Numbered from the stretch's first letter, positions 49,003 to 64,000 are shown. The stretch is 64,000 nucleotides of DNA from Halocaridina rubra (GCA_037179515.1 JAXCGZ010015156.1:78501-142500); one strand, 5' to 3'. Program-made: numbers and translations. The notes: generated by a model from the sequence alone, not told the origin.

Positions 49003-49475
49003 CTAATGCTTCAAATGGATACAAAACCAAGAATAGAACATAGTTTACAGGGCAGGTGTACACATTGATAAAACATTGCTGCATACTAACACGCAACTCA
49101 CAGTATGGCAGCACAGAGTACATTATATACAAAAGTAAAGCTCAGAGAAATATAGAATATACAAACAGAATTATACAGCAATGTACAGAAAATATATGTA
49201 TAATTCAATATAATTAATGGCCACCAAAGTGAGGATAACGAGCAAGAATAACATCAAGGTTGTCATCATTAGGTAAAAATGAGCAGATCTGTATTAAGTT
49301 CTGACCTCGTGGTAAAACATCTCTCACTGTGGAGCATTGAAGACAATAGTGGTCAAGAGTGTTAGCATTAGGACGGTCGCATAATTTACAAGAGGTGTAT
49401 TGTGGCATATCTAGAGTCTGGGAGACCTACCATAAAGGCCGATACCCCATTCTGAGCCGAGCACTAACTACATTG
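49003..49475 (-). mobile_element. Family D LINE 3' part, copy D3 (left palindrome arm)
   Basis: The minus-strand frame gives the C-terminus SARLRMGYRPLW, then CKLCDRPNANTLDHYCLQC (CX2CX9HX4C knuckle), RGQNLIQICSFLPNDDNLD and ARYPHFGGH, ending at 49214. A TAG replaces Gln in WQVSQ. The 3' UTR continues to 49003. It is an inverse copy of D4, differing at roughly 3% of positions. Confidence 0.88.
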
Positions 49476-49483
49476 TTTTTCCG

Positions 49484-50017
49484 CAATGTAATTAGTGCTC
49501 GGCTCAGAATGGGGTATCGGCTTTTATGGCAGGTCTCCCAGACTCTAGATATGCCACAATACACCTCCTGTAAATTATGCGATCGTCCTAATGCTATCAC
49601 TCTTGACCACTATTGTCGTCAGTGCCCCACAGTGAGAGATGTTTTACCACGAGGTCAGAACTTAATACAGATCTGCTCATTTTTACTTAATGATGACAAC
49701 CTTGATGTTATTCTTGCTCGTTATCCTCACTTTGGTGGCCATTAATTATATTGAATTATACATATATTTTCTGTATGTTGCTGTATAATTCTGTTTGTAT
49801 ATTCTATATTTCTCTGAGCTTTACTTTTGCATATAATGTACTCTTTGCTGCCATACTGTGAGTTGTGTGTTAGTATGCAGCAATGTTTTATCAATGTGTA
49901 CACCTCCCTGTAAACTATGTTCTATTCTTGGTTTTGTATCCATTTGAAGCATTATTTGTATGAATTCATGTAATGTCTGACGCCTTGGCGCAATAAATTA
50001 ATAAAAATAAAATAAAA
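49484..50017 (+). mobile_element. Family D LINE 3' part, copy D4 (right palindrome arm)
   Basis: The plus-strand frame (NVISARLRMGYRLLWQVSQT, then CKLCDRPNAITLDHYCRQC, to ARYPHFGGH) is open to its stop at 49743-49745. The 3' UTR ends GCGCAATAAATTAATAAAAATAAAATAAAAT and is followed by (CT)n at 50018. RNase H or RT is not included, so the copy is strongly 5'-truncated. The zinc-knuckle spacing equals that of family E. Confidence 0.88.
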
Positions 50018-50032
50018 TCTCTCTCTCTCTCT
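50018..50032. repeat. (CT)n remnant
   Basis: Fifteen bases of CT join the D4 tail to the resumed A12 LINE. Confidence 0.9.
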
Positions 50033-51031
50033 GATTTAAATTCCCTATAATCAATATCCTATTCTTTCTCACTGCTGCAGTGTTTACAATTGAGTTTATA
50101 ACTTAAAGAGTCCTTATTATGTTCCTCAAGAATCTCTAGTCTCTGTTGATTCATTGGCGGGTTATATACAATAGCTATATTAATGCTCCTTGAACCTATA
50201 TTTATCCAAGTAATGAGATACTCCTTAAAATCACTTTCTATAGCAAATATTTTGCTTCTTCAACCTGAATCCTTTCACTTATAAGCAATGCTATCTCTCC
50301 TGCAGTCCTCTCAGATTATTCAACCCTTTTATTTTGAAACCCTTAGAGAATCTGTGGCACTGTTTATATCCTCACTTAATTTAGTCTCTGTATCTGCTAC
50401 ACTATCTGCCTCACTTGTATGCAGTCCTTTATTTCTACTGCCTTACCAGCTACCCCATTAGCATATGTGTACAGCAATCTTATTCATGCTATGTCCCCTG
50501 ATTTCCTAGCTCTTTCCTCATCACTCCTTTTACTGGATGAACCCTGAAGCAACAATTTCTCCTTTCTATCTCATTTCTTCCCTCATTTAACCATTCAGCT
50601 TCTTGTAACCAGTTATTAACCCTTTCCATCTCTCCCTGTGTTTTATATGGTCGAACAAATACTGTTCTGAATTCTTGAAAGTTTTTTAAGCTTTTGCCTT
50701 CATCAGTTATTCTTTACCCACGTCCACTCTCTCAAAAGTTACATTCATTATTTACTAATTCCATGACTGTTTACAATATTCTTTGGACCACATACTAATG
50801 CAAGGATCCTTAACAGGTCTAAAAACTCTAGCTCTTTTATGTTAATGGTTATCCTGCCATGTTGACTTTTGATATTCACTTATGCCCGAGACTAGCACTG
50901 ACTTCTCTTTATCATGTGCCTATTTCATCAGTGAGTTCGCTCTTTCAATCACAATATCTTTTATTTATTCTATTACTTTTTTCAGTTTACAATCTTTTTG
51001 CTCACATGAAAGTCTGCCCACTAGTCGTTTC

Positions 51032-52219
51032 ATGAGGTAAGCCGAATCTTACAAGAAAGAGAGGGCCGGGCAGATTGCATATTCCTAGACTTCCAGAAAG
51101 CATTTGACACTGTTCCACTTGGGAGACTTATTAGGAAGCTGCAAGCAATGACGAGAATAGGTGGATATGTCTTGGTTTGGATAAAAACTTACTTAGAAGG
51201 AAGGGAACAGAGGGTTAGAGTAAGACACTCAGTGTCTGAATGGAGAAGAGTTAGTAGTGGAGTTCTACAGGGTTCAGTTTTAGGGCCACTTTTGTTCCTT
51301 GTATATGTACATGACCTACCAGAGTCTGTAAATTCATTCATGAATATGTTTGCAGATGATGCAAAGATTGTGAAGAAAGTAGGAAACGAGAACAATGGTG
51401 GAGAACTTCAGGAAGATCTAAATAGTCTGCATGAGTGGTCAGAAAAGTGGCAAATGAAATTCAATACTACAAAATGTAAGGTAATGATAATGGGTACAAG
51501 TGCAAGAAGGCCCAAGCTTGACTACGCGGCGGCTGGAGTACAACTTCAAAAGACAGAAATTGAGAGAAATCTAGGAGTAAACATACTGGCAGAGTTGTCT
51601 CCAGAAATATTTATAAATGGCATAGTAAGGGCAGCATATGCCTTCTTATCAAATGTAAGGGTAGAATTCAGGCACATGGAAAAGGAAATGTTCAGAAATA
51701 TTTATGTAACCTATGTGAGGCCGAAACTTGAATATGCAGCCCCCTTTTGGAATCCGCACTTAAAAAAGCACATAGCTAAGCTTGAAAAAGTTCAAAGACA
51801 TGCCATGAAACTGGTGCCAGAAATACGCAATCTCAGTTATGATGAGAGGCTGAGGGAATTAGACTTACCATCACTCGAAGCTAGAAGATTGAGGGGGATA
51901 TGGTGACAGTCTTTAAATTCCTTCATGGTTATGATAGAGTGGATAGGGATCGATATTTTGATATGGCTGGCTCTAGAACTAGAGATTATAGTTTGAAGCT
52001 TCGTAAGAAAACTTCCTTGCAGGATGTAAGGAAATACTTTTTCAGTGTAAGAGTAGTTGATAATTGGAATTCGCTAAGCGAGGAGGTAGTTAATGCTATC
52101 TCAATCCATAGTTTTAAGGACAGGTATGATAAGTATCACTAAGTATAAAATGGAACCGATGAGGAGACGGGAAGATACGAGCTTTGGGCTCTTTCCCGTA
52201 AACACCATTAGGTAATCAC
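51032..52219 (+). mobile_element. Family A LINE, 5'-truncated copy A13
   Basis: It begins at the RT segment HEVSRILQERE-equivalent and continues through [30 protein letters not shown] and MFADDAKIVKK to SFKDRYDKYH (stop at 52140-52142). The 3' stem-loop and one tail unit (ATTAGGTAATCAC) follow. One frameshift at about 51900 separates two long open segments (51148-51906 and 51900-52142). In domain B, PQGS reads LQGS. Confidence 0.9.
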
Positions 52220-52864
52220 CTAAATGTAAACTTTGTTAGTGATGACTATTTAAAACCTATAATAATGATGATAGCACTAAAACTTGCGAGAAATTAGATT
52301 ATATTGCTAATTGTAAAAAACATACAGCAAGCAATTAAAAAATAAAAACATTAATAACTGAAAAAAAATACATCATATTTATAATCGTAAAAGAAATACG
52401 GAGAGCAAAATTCATGGAATTAAAATGGTTAACTGCTTACTGGTCCATTAAGATATGAATAGGCTTTCATAGTTGGAATGAGGATCTCTCACCTCAAAGA
52501 CTGAAAAGTTTACTTAGCTACTCTTTATAATGTCTCTTTTAGATATTTCGATTTTTTATCAGGAAGTGAGTAAATCCCATGGCTATCCTCATTTACGATA
52601 CCTAAAATGCAAGTTTCGAACTTTCTTATTACAATTTTGGAAGAGTTTTAGTATTGACCGCTCTATCAACAAAAACAGGGTTGTTATTACCTTATCAAAA
52701 TAGCCTTACTTTCCCTCACATTGACTTCTAGTTTAGTAGTTGTACTTATGAAGAAAAAAAAACCTGATAATTGAAAATAATCTTTTGGCCCTCCGTTTTC
52801 AATTAAACACTTTTAAGTGCTATAAAAGGCAAGGCTCCCCGGCTATATAAAATCGTGAGAAACG
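52220..52864. other. No gene seen; AT-rich unique-looking DNA
   Basis: No long frame, no match to the other repeats here and no microsatellite. It includes TATAAAAGG and TATATAAAATC motifs (52820-52855) that resemble TATA boxes but have no supported transcript. It may be the oldest host DNA in the region. Confidence 0.4.
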
Positions 52865-52871
52865 GTATATA

Positions 52872-55239
52872 AGGGTGTGGCCAAAAATCTGGAGTCAACA
52901 GGATATTCAGCCTATCCCAAAACCCAAAGACCCAACGAATTCACGTCCCATATCGCTACTAAGCTGTTTAGAAAAAGCAGCAGAAAAAATGGTACTTAAA
53001 AGATTAAAATTCAAAATAGGCCCCTTACACCCTCACTTGTATGCCTACAGAGATAATGTAGGCACCACACAGTGCATTATGGATGTCCTCAGCTGCATAA
53101 ACAACAAGGCTGCAGTTGTAGTCTTCTTAGATCTTGAGAAGGCTTTTGAACTGGCTAATCCAGCAGCCATCCTGAGCTCCCTAGCAAAAAAGGGAGTTAA
53201 GGGACATCTACTAAGTTGGGTCTCAAACCATGTCAGAAACAGAGAGGCTAGAGTAAAATTCCAAAGGCATCTATCAACTTACAAGAAATTAGAAAATGGT
53301 ACCCCACAAGGAGGCATCCTCAGTCCACTGCTTTTCAATGTACTGATGGAGAACTTCTTTCAACTTCAACTACCCCAAGGAGTAGACATCTTCATCTATG
53401 CCGACGATGTAGTCTTTATCAGCAGAGGAGGCAATAGATTAGCCAGCGCTCAAAAAGCAGTAGACCTATTCCATCAGAAAAGCAAGGAGCTGGGACTCAA
53501 AATCAACGGAAACAAAACAAAAGCTATGGCCGTAAACACTCCAGTACCACTAGCCCCGATCACCCTAGCCAATGGAAACATAGAGTGGGTGGATACATTC
53601 ATGTATCTAGGAGTTTACATAGACAGGCATCTCACCTTCAAACCTCAGATCACATATCTCAGAGAAAGAGCTCACAGCAGACTAACCCCTATGAGATATA
53701 TGACATCTCTCCAAGAAGGAGCAGGTATTCAGGTCCTAAGGAAATTTTATACAACCACCATTAGATCCCTGATTACCTACAGCGCCCCAACCCTAGCCAA
53801 CCTCAATGCACAACAAATCTCCACCATTGAAGTGATCCAGAACAACGCCATGCGTTACATGCTGGGGGCTCCTATGTGGACCAGGATATGCAACCTACAA
53901 ATGGAAACAAATCTACCTCCCTTTTATAGCTGGATAAACGTTTCCAACACCAACTCCATAACAAAGGCTCTGCTGTCCGAAAGGAAATCCCACACGCAAA
54001 AAAGGCCGAAAGATGCCCTCAACAAACATCCTGACCTCCCTATCCCAAACAGCTATGCCGGCCACCTTCTGAAAAGTATTCACAAATGCAACATGGCATC
54101 TGAACTGGCAAGAATAAACTTAGACAAGCCCTGCACCAACTACAAGCCGCTAGTCCCATGGAGAGCACACCCTGCAAAATTCAACACCACTAGTCTCCCT
54201 GACAGTAAGAAAGCCTGTTCAAAGATACAACTGCATGAAGCAGCTCTAGCTGCCATCGCTGAAACCAACCAAGCAGAAGGCATCTCCTACTACACAGATG
54301 GTACTGTCAATGCTGGTATCCCTGCAACTGGAGCGGCAGTCTACTCGGAGAGTTTTACAGCTTCCTGGAGACTTTCAGACTCCTGCTCCACTTTGCAAAC
54401 TGAGTTATTTGCCATCAAAATAGCTCTGCACAACTCAATTGAAAAAGGACAAGGACCTGTTACCATACACACTGACTCACTCTCCTCTGTCCAAGCACTA
54501 CAGCAGCAGAAGTTCAAAGAAAACATCAACCTAATCAGCACGGTCCAAACACTGCTAGTGCAACATCAAGAACAAAGAAGACCGGTAACCATCAACTGGA
54601 TACCCAGCCATATCAACATCCCTGGAAATGACAAGGCAGATCAACTTGCCAAGGATGCCGTCTTATGCCACAGCATACAGCACTCTATACAACCCAGTCT
54701 TCAACAATACAAATAAAAAACCAAGCAGGCACTACAGAGATCAAAGCAAGAAAACCACAACTACTGGGTCAACAAAAGATCCTACTCTGCCACATGGTAC
54801 AGGGAAGCAACAAAACTTGAGCCCTCACCGGTATCCAATTACACCCCAAGGAGTCTGGCTGTCACGATAGCTAGACTCAGGCTAGGCTACAAATGCTGCT
54901 GGGAAATTATTGAGAACCCCAGAAAAGAGTGTGCACACTGTCGCAAGGCAACTGATAAGGCCCTGCTGCATTATCTTTTAGAATGTCCAAAGACAAACAG
55001 CTTAAGGAACGGATTAAACATGGAACCACAACACCCCAATGCGACAGTTCATGCAGCCAAAATTGTTAAGGAAATACTTGACAACATAGACACACATCTC
55101 ACCACCTTGGAAACTTTCGAACCGCCAAGGTGATAAAACAAACCAAGAGGTATAACCTCTAACCTACGGGCCATTCTTTGAACAAGGGCCCATGCCAACA
55201 CAAGGTTGGCTTTAACCTCAAACAACAACAACAACAACA
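52872..55239 (+). mobile_element. Family E LINE with RNase H, 5'-truncated
   Basis: It starts inside the RT and ends in (CAA)n at 55225-55239. A 7-bp GTATATA flanks it on both sides (52865-52871 and 55240-55246), a candidate target duplication, although low-complexity. The order RT, RNase H, CCHC fits I-group or related elements. Only one copy is seen in the window. Confidence 0.85.
52875..55133 (+). pseudogene. RT-RNase H-zinc knuckle ORF of family E, one stop
   Basis: The frame is open for 753 codons, with a single TAA at 54714-54716. RT: SRPISLLSCLEKAAEKMV, FLDLEKAFELANP, NGTPQGGILSPLLFNVLM and IYADDVVFIS (positions about 15-180). RNase H: YYTDGTVNAG, ELFAIKIAL, IHTDSLSSVQAL and IPSHINIPGNDKADQLAK, keeping the D-E-D-D set (about 470-600). 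After the stop the same frame continues with ARLRLGYKCCWEI and CAHCRKATDKALLHYLLEC (CX2CX9HX4C) and ends at TGA 55131-55133. The RT would copy RNA and the RNase H would remove the template. The endonuclease is missing through truncation. First codons are not a true start. Confidence 0.9.
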
Positions 55240-55246
55240 GTATATA

Positions 55247-55593
55247 TTAAATACTTCAATCCATACGTGCTTTGTTCATCTTTTTGGCTCTGAACTCCAG
55301 ATTAATGAGCAGATGTGGGTCGATACAGTTAAACACGTCGGACCTTCATGCTTTATCCTCAGCACCCTAATACAGTCCCCTATGCACATAATCAAGAGGT
55401 GAATAAACCAAAACAATAACAATGAATGATATGAACACAAATGAGGATCAATATAAGCACAAATACGGTACAATCTCTTAATCAAATATAATAATAAAGT
55501 ATTTAATGCACTACATCCCTCCTTTTTCAGAATCATTCTATCGAATGAACCAATTTTGTTAGAATCATTTATACCTTAAATCATTATGCAAAA
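55247..55593. other. No gene seen
   Basis: AT-rich sequence after the E element. A short G+C-richer stretch (55280-55400) has no recognised similarity. Confidence 0.35.
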
Positions 55594-56846
55594 TTATTTA
55601 AAAATAAACCTTTGTTTTTCATGTAACATAATCTTTAAGATATGCAGGAGGATATAAACTCTTCTTTTTGGCCTAATTTCAACTTCATTACTACTGACAT
55701 CCTTATCATTTGTATTTGTATTTCCTGGAATACAGTCATCATTTTCAACATTTGAATTATCCAAGTCTTTATGCACAGTATTTGAGTTACTAGTCTCTAT
55801 ATTCACCAAATTTAGTATCTTTGTAAATCATTACAATAGCTGATCTTATTCTCATCACTTCCAAAATGTGATTTACATTCTTCGTCTCTACACCATCACC
55901 ATCTTCAATTTGCACATTATTACTTTTTTCTCAACAAAAATGTATAGTGCATTACTAAGTTTGGTAGACATCTTATGCTCTACTTTTCTGTTGAAATAAT
56001 ACAATGTGATCGTTCTTTTCGTGAAACCTTTTGCCATAATACGGTTCACCTTTTCTGTGTATAAGGTATCCCTTTACCCTAATTTATCCTCACATAAACT
56101 TTGATCAATACAAAATATGGCAACTTCTTTTTTCATTTTTCTGCCATGCAAAAGTTTTGCAGGACTAGTATTTCTAACACTATGTTCAGTACTTCTATAA
56201 TCTTTGAGAAATGTATTCAATTCATTCTGCCAGTCTTTTTCTGTTCTACAATAGCACCTTAAGTAATTGTCAACAGCTACCAAAGGATTTTTGCCACCTG
56301 GAAATGGGCCACAAAGATCAACTTTTAAATGTTGCTAAGGCCTGTCTGGTAAAGATGTAGGTTTTATTACTAGTACATATTAACAAGCATGGTTTGCAAG
56401 CTTTTACAAATTTTTCAGCCTCTTGGTCGATACCAAGTCACCGAATTTTCTCTCTTTACCTAACTTTATATATTAAAATACCCTCATGAGCTAATTCAAG
56501 AATTCCGGTTCTCAGAGGTTTAGGAATAACATTTCTGTGTCCCGTTAACAGTAAACAACCAATATTGGTGATTTGACTACAAACAGTCTTATATTCAGGA
56601 AGATCTGACCAGTCAAAAGGTTTAATAGTTTTAAGAACATCACACATCTCAGTATCAGTACCTGAACACTATTTAATCTCTAGAGTAATCAAGGCTCCTG
56701 GAGTGGCATTTCTGGCTACAAAGTATATATATTCTTCAACCACATTCATCTTTGGAACATCTGCCAAAGGTGATCTAGGTAATACATTAGCGACATTATG
56801 CTTTTCTGACATGTATTTTACTCTGATTTTAAATGGTTAGAGTCTT
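55594..56846 (-). mobile_element. Decayed gypsy-type pol fragment
   Basis: On the minus strand: KYMSEKHNVANVLPRSPLADVP (RNase H end, about 56760-56825), LLTGHRNVIPKPLRTGILEL with AHEG (integrase zinc domain, about 56480-56560), a WWPGID-like stretch and HLKVDLCGPFPGGKNPLVAVD (about 56270-56330). ELNTFLKDYRSTEHSVRNTSPAKLLHGRK follows (about 56135-56225), normally near the end of the integrase core. The roughly 100 residues between the first Asp and the catalytic Glu are missing. Several stops are present. It is a different gypsy lineage from the one at 16-21 kb. Confidence 0.72.
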
Positions 56847-58658
<1,812 letters not shown>

Positions 58659-58795
58659 TCTACCTTGGCTGTTTCCCCCTTTAATTGGGGGGTAGACGAC
58701 ATCAAGAAAGGAAAATAAATAGGGGGATTACTTTGCTCTATGGGCAGTGACGAGGGAGCTAGCGACCGTTCAGATGGCACTGCTGGAGTGCCACA
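58659..58795 (-). mobile_element. RTE (family C) 3'-end fragment
   Basis: About 130 bp match the C1 3' UTR in the same orientation (GGCTGTTTCCCCCTTTAATT hairpin to GGAGTGCCACA). There is no (TA)n tail; CAATCTACC precedes the hairpin. It lies exactly at the junction between A14 and A15. Confidence 0.85.
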
Positions 58796-61700
58796 CAGGA
58801 AGAAATGGAAAGATCAAAAACTTGTTGGAAGAGGCTAGAAGGTTAAATGAGGAAAGAAATGAAGAAGAGAAGAAAAATTTTCATTTCAGAGTTCTTCCAG
58901 ACAAAGGGGAGATAAAGAAGATAATGACAGAAGATCAGGGGATGGGGCCTCATTAAGATTGTTATACACAAATGCTGATGGATTAGCTGGTAAGGCTGTA
59001 GAATTAAAAGATAGGATTTACAACAGTAAGGCAGATATAGTAGCAGTCACAGAGACTAAACTGAGTGAGGATATAAACAGTGTCACAGTTTTTCCTAAGG
59101 GCTTCAGAATATTAAAGGTTGAAAGATCTGAGAGAACTGGTGGAGGGATAGCACTGCTCATAAGTGAAAGCATTCAGGTTGAAGAAATAAACTTAGCTAT
59201 AGAAAGTGAGTTCAAGGAATTTCTTGTTGCGCACATAAATACTGGGTCAGAGAGCATTAAAATAACTGTTGTATATAATCCACAAAGGAACCAACATAGG
59301 CTAGAAGTTTATGAGGAAAGTCATATTGGTACTATTGAAGTCATAAACTCAGTTGTTAACATGGCACGGGAGAGGAAATGTAGGATTTTGATTATGAGAG
59401 TCTATAATCATAAAGAGATAGATTGAATAAATCTTGACCCACACAGTGATGAGGACTCATTCGGGGCAAGACTCCTAGATTGCGTCCAAGGGAATTTCCT
59501 ACATCAACATGTAAAGGAACCAACGAGGGCCATGGGTGGGGATGAGCCATCACTACTTGATCTAGTATTCACAGATAACTTGTTGGATATTGGAAAAATT
59601 GAGAATGAGCCAGCAATTGGAAAGAGTTACCACTGTGTGATGTTAATGGAGTATATCATTGAAGATATTCTGCCTGAAAGTAGAGGCACTAAGAACATGA
59701 GGAGGAACTATCCGAAAGGAGATTACATCAAAATGAATGAACCTTTTGCAGATATTGACTGCAGAGCCTTATTTTACAGCAAATCTGTACAAGAAATGTA
59801 CAACAGCTTTTTTGAAAAATATGGGAAGATAGTAGATTGCTGCATACCCGTCAACAAAGTAGGTGTAATTCATGCCAAAGAGAATTGGTTCGAGAATGAG
59901 TGCAAAAGAGCTAAGGAGTGGAGAGACAAATGCTGGAAAAGATATAGGAGGAGAATAAACATAAATGCCTGGCAAACCTACAATAGAGCAAGAAATGATT
60001 ACCTAGGTAAAAGAAGAGAGGCAGTGAGAGACTATGAAAGGAACATCACCAGGAAGGCTAAAGAAACTCCCAAGCTTTTCCACAGCTTTGTCAGAGGAAA
60101 ATTTAAGGTAAAACAACAGGTTTTAAGGATTAAGAGAGTGGATGGAAGCATCACTGAGACTGATGAAGAGATCTGCAAAGTACTGAACAAGGAGTTTCAG
60201 TCAGTATTTACAGTAGAAAATACCCCACCCCCTCTGAGTGCAGAGATAAAAGCTCACGGGCCGGTATTAGAGAACATTAACTTTTCACCACAAAGGTATG
60301 CAAAGCACTGATGGAGTTAGATATCCATAAGGCTACAGGTCCTGATGATATATCCTCTCATGTACTTAAAAAATGCACAAACTCAGTATCAGTGGCACCA
60401 AGTATCATATTTAAAAAGTCACTGGAGTAAGGGGAGATTCCAAGATGCTGGAAACAAGCAAACGTGATACCTATCTTCAAAAAGGGAAGGGGGAATACAG
60501 CTCTAAACTATAGACCAGTTTCCTTGACCAGCATAGATTGCAAAGTTATGGAGAAACTACTAAGCAAACAAATCACCCTACACTTGGAATATTTCAACTT
60601 TTTGTAAGTGAGACAACATGGCTTCAGAGAAGGTAGATCAACAGTAACAAACTTAGAATTTTATGCTGAGGTAAGCCGAATCTTACAGGAAAGAGAGGGC
60701 TGGTCAGATTGCATATTCCTAGACATCCAGAAAGTATTTGACACTGTCCCACACATGAGACTTATTAGGAAGCTGCTAGCAATGGCTAGAATAGGTGGAA
60801 TTCTCTTGGAATGGATAAAAACTTGCTTAGAAGGAAGGGAACAGAGGGCTAGAGTAAGACACTCAGTGTCTGAATGGAGAAGAGTTAGTAGTGGAATTCC
60901 ACAGGGTTCAGTTTTAGGGCCACTTTTTTTCCTTGTATACGTAAATGACCTACCAGAGTCTGTAAATTCATTCATAAATATGTTTGCAGATGATGCAAAG
61001 ATTGTGAAGAAAGTAGGAAACGAGAACAATGGTAGAGAACTTCATGAAAATCTTAATAGTCTCCATGAGTGGTCAGAAAAATCGCTAAGGCTATTCAATA
61101 CTTCAAAATGTAAGAAAATGAGAATAGGTACAAGTGCAAGAAAGCCCAAGCTTCACTACTCGGTTTCAGGAGTACAACTTCAAGAGACAGAAACAGAGAT
61201 AGATCTGGGAGTAAACATACTGGCAGATTTGTCTCCAGATATGCATATAAATGGCATAGTAAGGGCAGCATTTGCTTTCTTATCAAATGGAAGGGTAGCC
61301 TTCAGGCACATGGACAAGGAAATGTCAGAAATATATATGTAACCTATGTGAGCCCGAAACTTGAATATGCAGCCCCCTTTTGGAATCCGCACTTGAAAAA
61401 GCACATAGCTAAGTTTGAAAAAGTTCAAAGACATGCCACGAAACTGGTGCCAGATATACGTAATCTCAGTTATGATGAGAGGCTGAGGGAATTAAGCTTA
61501 CCATCACTCGAAGCTAGAAGATTGAGAGGGTATATGGTGACAGTCTTTAAATTCCTTCATGGTTATGACTGAGTGGATAGGGATCGATATTTTGATATGG
61601 CTGGCTCTAGAACTAGAGGTCATAGTTTGAATCTTTGTACTTTTTCAATGTAAGAGTAGTTGATAAATGGAATTCGGTAGGCGAGGAGCTAGTTAATACT

Positions 61701-61840
61701 ATCTCAATCCATAGCTTTAAGGAAAGGTATCACTAAGTACAAAATGGAACTGATCAGGAGATGGGAAGATACGAGCTTTGGGCTCTTTCCCGTAAGCATA
61801 AAAAGATAATCACAATTAGATAATCGCACACACACACACT
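58796..61840 (+). mobile_element. Family A LINE, copy A15
   Basis: It starts at ORF1 near its C-terminus (EEMERSKTCWK-equivalent), passes through ORF2 to the 3' stem-loop and tail (61765-61826), and ends in (CA)n at 61828-61839. It is collinear with A6. Confidence 0.9.
58863..61740 (+). pseudogene. ORF2 endonuclease-RT of A15
   Basis: The ORF2 frame is open from 58863 through the ORF1 stop (TAA 58954-58956) into TNADGLAGKAVELKDR. Endonuclease VTETKLSED is intact, GDFN is changed (ILIMRVYNHKEID), a TGA at 59424-59426 replaces Trp, and GKSYHCVML replaces [39 protein letters not shown] and MFADDAKIVKK. Several stops and shifts separate the parts. The C-terminal segment is short by about 50 bp near 61640. 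Confidence 0.88.
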
Positions 61841-63275
<1,435 letters not shown>

Positions 63276-63284
<9 letters not shown>

Positions 63285-63473
63285 AATATGGTAGCGTCTG
63301 CGACTCTAAGGCGGCAGGTCGAGGGTTCGCGCCCCGTCACGGACTGAGGTTAGTAAGGGCATACACTCAGAGTAACGATCACATCTGCCAAAACAACTCC
63401 TTCGTAAGAAGGCAACCGTACTAGCCCTTAGTGGAAAAGGGAGTTCGTGACGTAAAACCGAATCATCATCATA
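63276..63473 (+). mobile_element. tRNA-derived SINE (probable)
   Basis: TGGCAATATGGT (63281-63292) resembles a pol III A box and GGTTCGCGCCC (63324-63334) a B box, at about the tRNA-like distance. The approximately 65-bp head GTGGCAATA...GTCACGGA looks tRNA-like but has no clean cloverleaf. A 130-bp body and a short (ATC)n end (AATCATCATCAT) follow. It probably depends on a LINE for mobility. Confidence 0.6.
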
Positions 63474-63542
63474 TATTTACGTTGTTTTATTTAATGGGTT
63501 TTTCCTACGATTTTGGACTGTATGTTAACTGTTCAGTGTTAT

Positions 63543-64000
<458 letters not shown>

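Noticed and set aside
52820..52870. Host promoter with TATA boxes upstream of the E element
   Set aside because: The E coding frame begins inside RT, so the element is 5'-truncated and these motifs are unlikely to drive it. AT-rich DNA gives TATA-like words by chance.

Overview
This is a eukaryotic, non-coding-looking window, almost certainly arthropod and most likely from a decapod crustacean. The evidence is AT-rich DNA, several families of non-LTR retrotransposons stacked on each other, very long (TA)n arrays, a short interstitial TTAGG-type (arthropod telomere motif) run near 23.90 kb, and an RTE 5' leader of a kind I associate with shrimp and crab genomes. The taxon is inference from memory, not from a search. 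I see no bacterial operon, CRISPR array, rRNA or functional tRNA gene. The only convincing host-gene piece is a terminal exon at 45371-45541 that encodes a transmembrane segment and a short basic tail.

Mobile families, with labels used only here. Family A is a CR1/L2-like LINE with ORF1, an endonuclease-RT ORF2, a 3' stem-loop and an AATTAGGTAATCAC tail. It has about 17 copies or fragments covering roughly half the window. Family B is a Jockey-superfamily LINE with three copies, one nearly intact. Family C is RTE-like, with hairpin plus (TA)n 3' ends. Families D and E are LINEs with a CX2CX9HX4C knuckle near the C-terminus; E also shows RNase H. Two decayed gypsy-type LTR elements, one Tigger/pogo DNA transposon with clean TA duplications, hAT-like ends, small foldback or MITE-like elements and one tRNA-like SINE are also present.

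Layout: 0-3.1 kb, A copies (-). 3.1-6.6 kb, B1 (+). 6.8-8.3 kb, a tandem satellite with an embedded (TA)n. 8.9-15.7 kb, head-to-tail A copies (-). 16-21.4 kb, a gypsy element split by B2. 21.7-23.2 kb, A fragments. 23.2-39.1 kb, a block bounded by hAT-like ends that contains RTE copies and two A copies (-). 39.1-45.25 kb, A copies (+) with the Tigger. 45.3-46.7 kb, the host exon and microsatellites with foldbacks. 46.7-51 kb, a B fragment, diverged tails, and an A copy (-) broken by (CT)n and a palindromic D pair. 51-52.2 kb, A (+). 52.9-55.2 kb, E (+). 55.6-56.8 kb, a gypsy fragment (-). 57.4-63 kb, A copies (+). 63-64 kb, a foldback, the SINE and terminal (TA)n.

The most interesting pattern is the relation between LINE 3' ends and simple repeats. 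Family A tails run into (CA)n and the next 5'-truncated A copy starts directly after them, RTE tails run into (TA)n, and D tails run into (CT)n. This could explain both the head-to-tail LINE arrays and the abundance of microsatellites.
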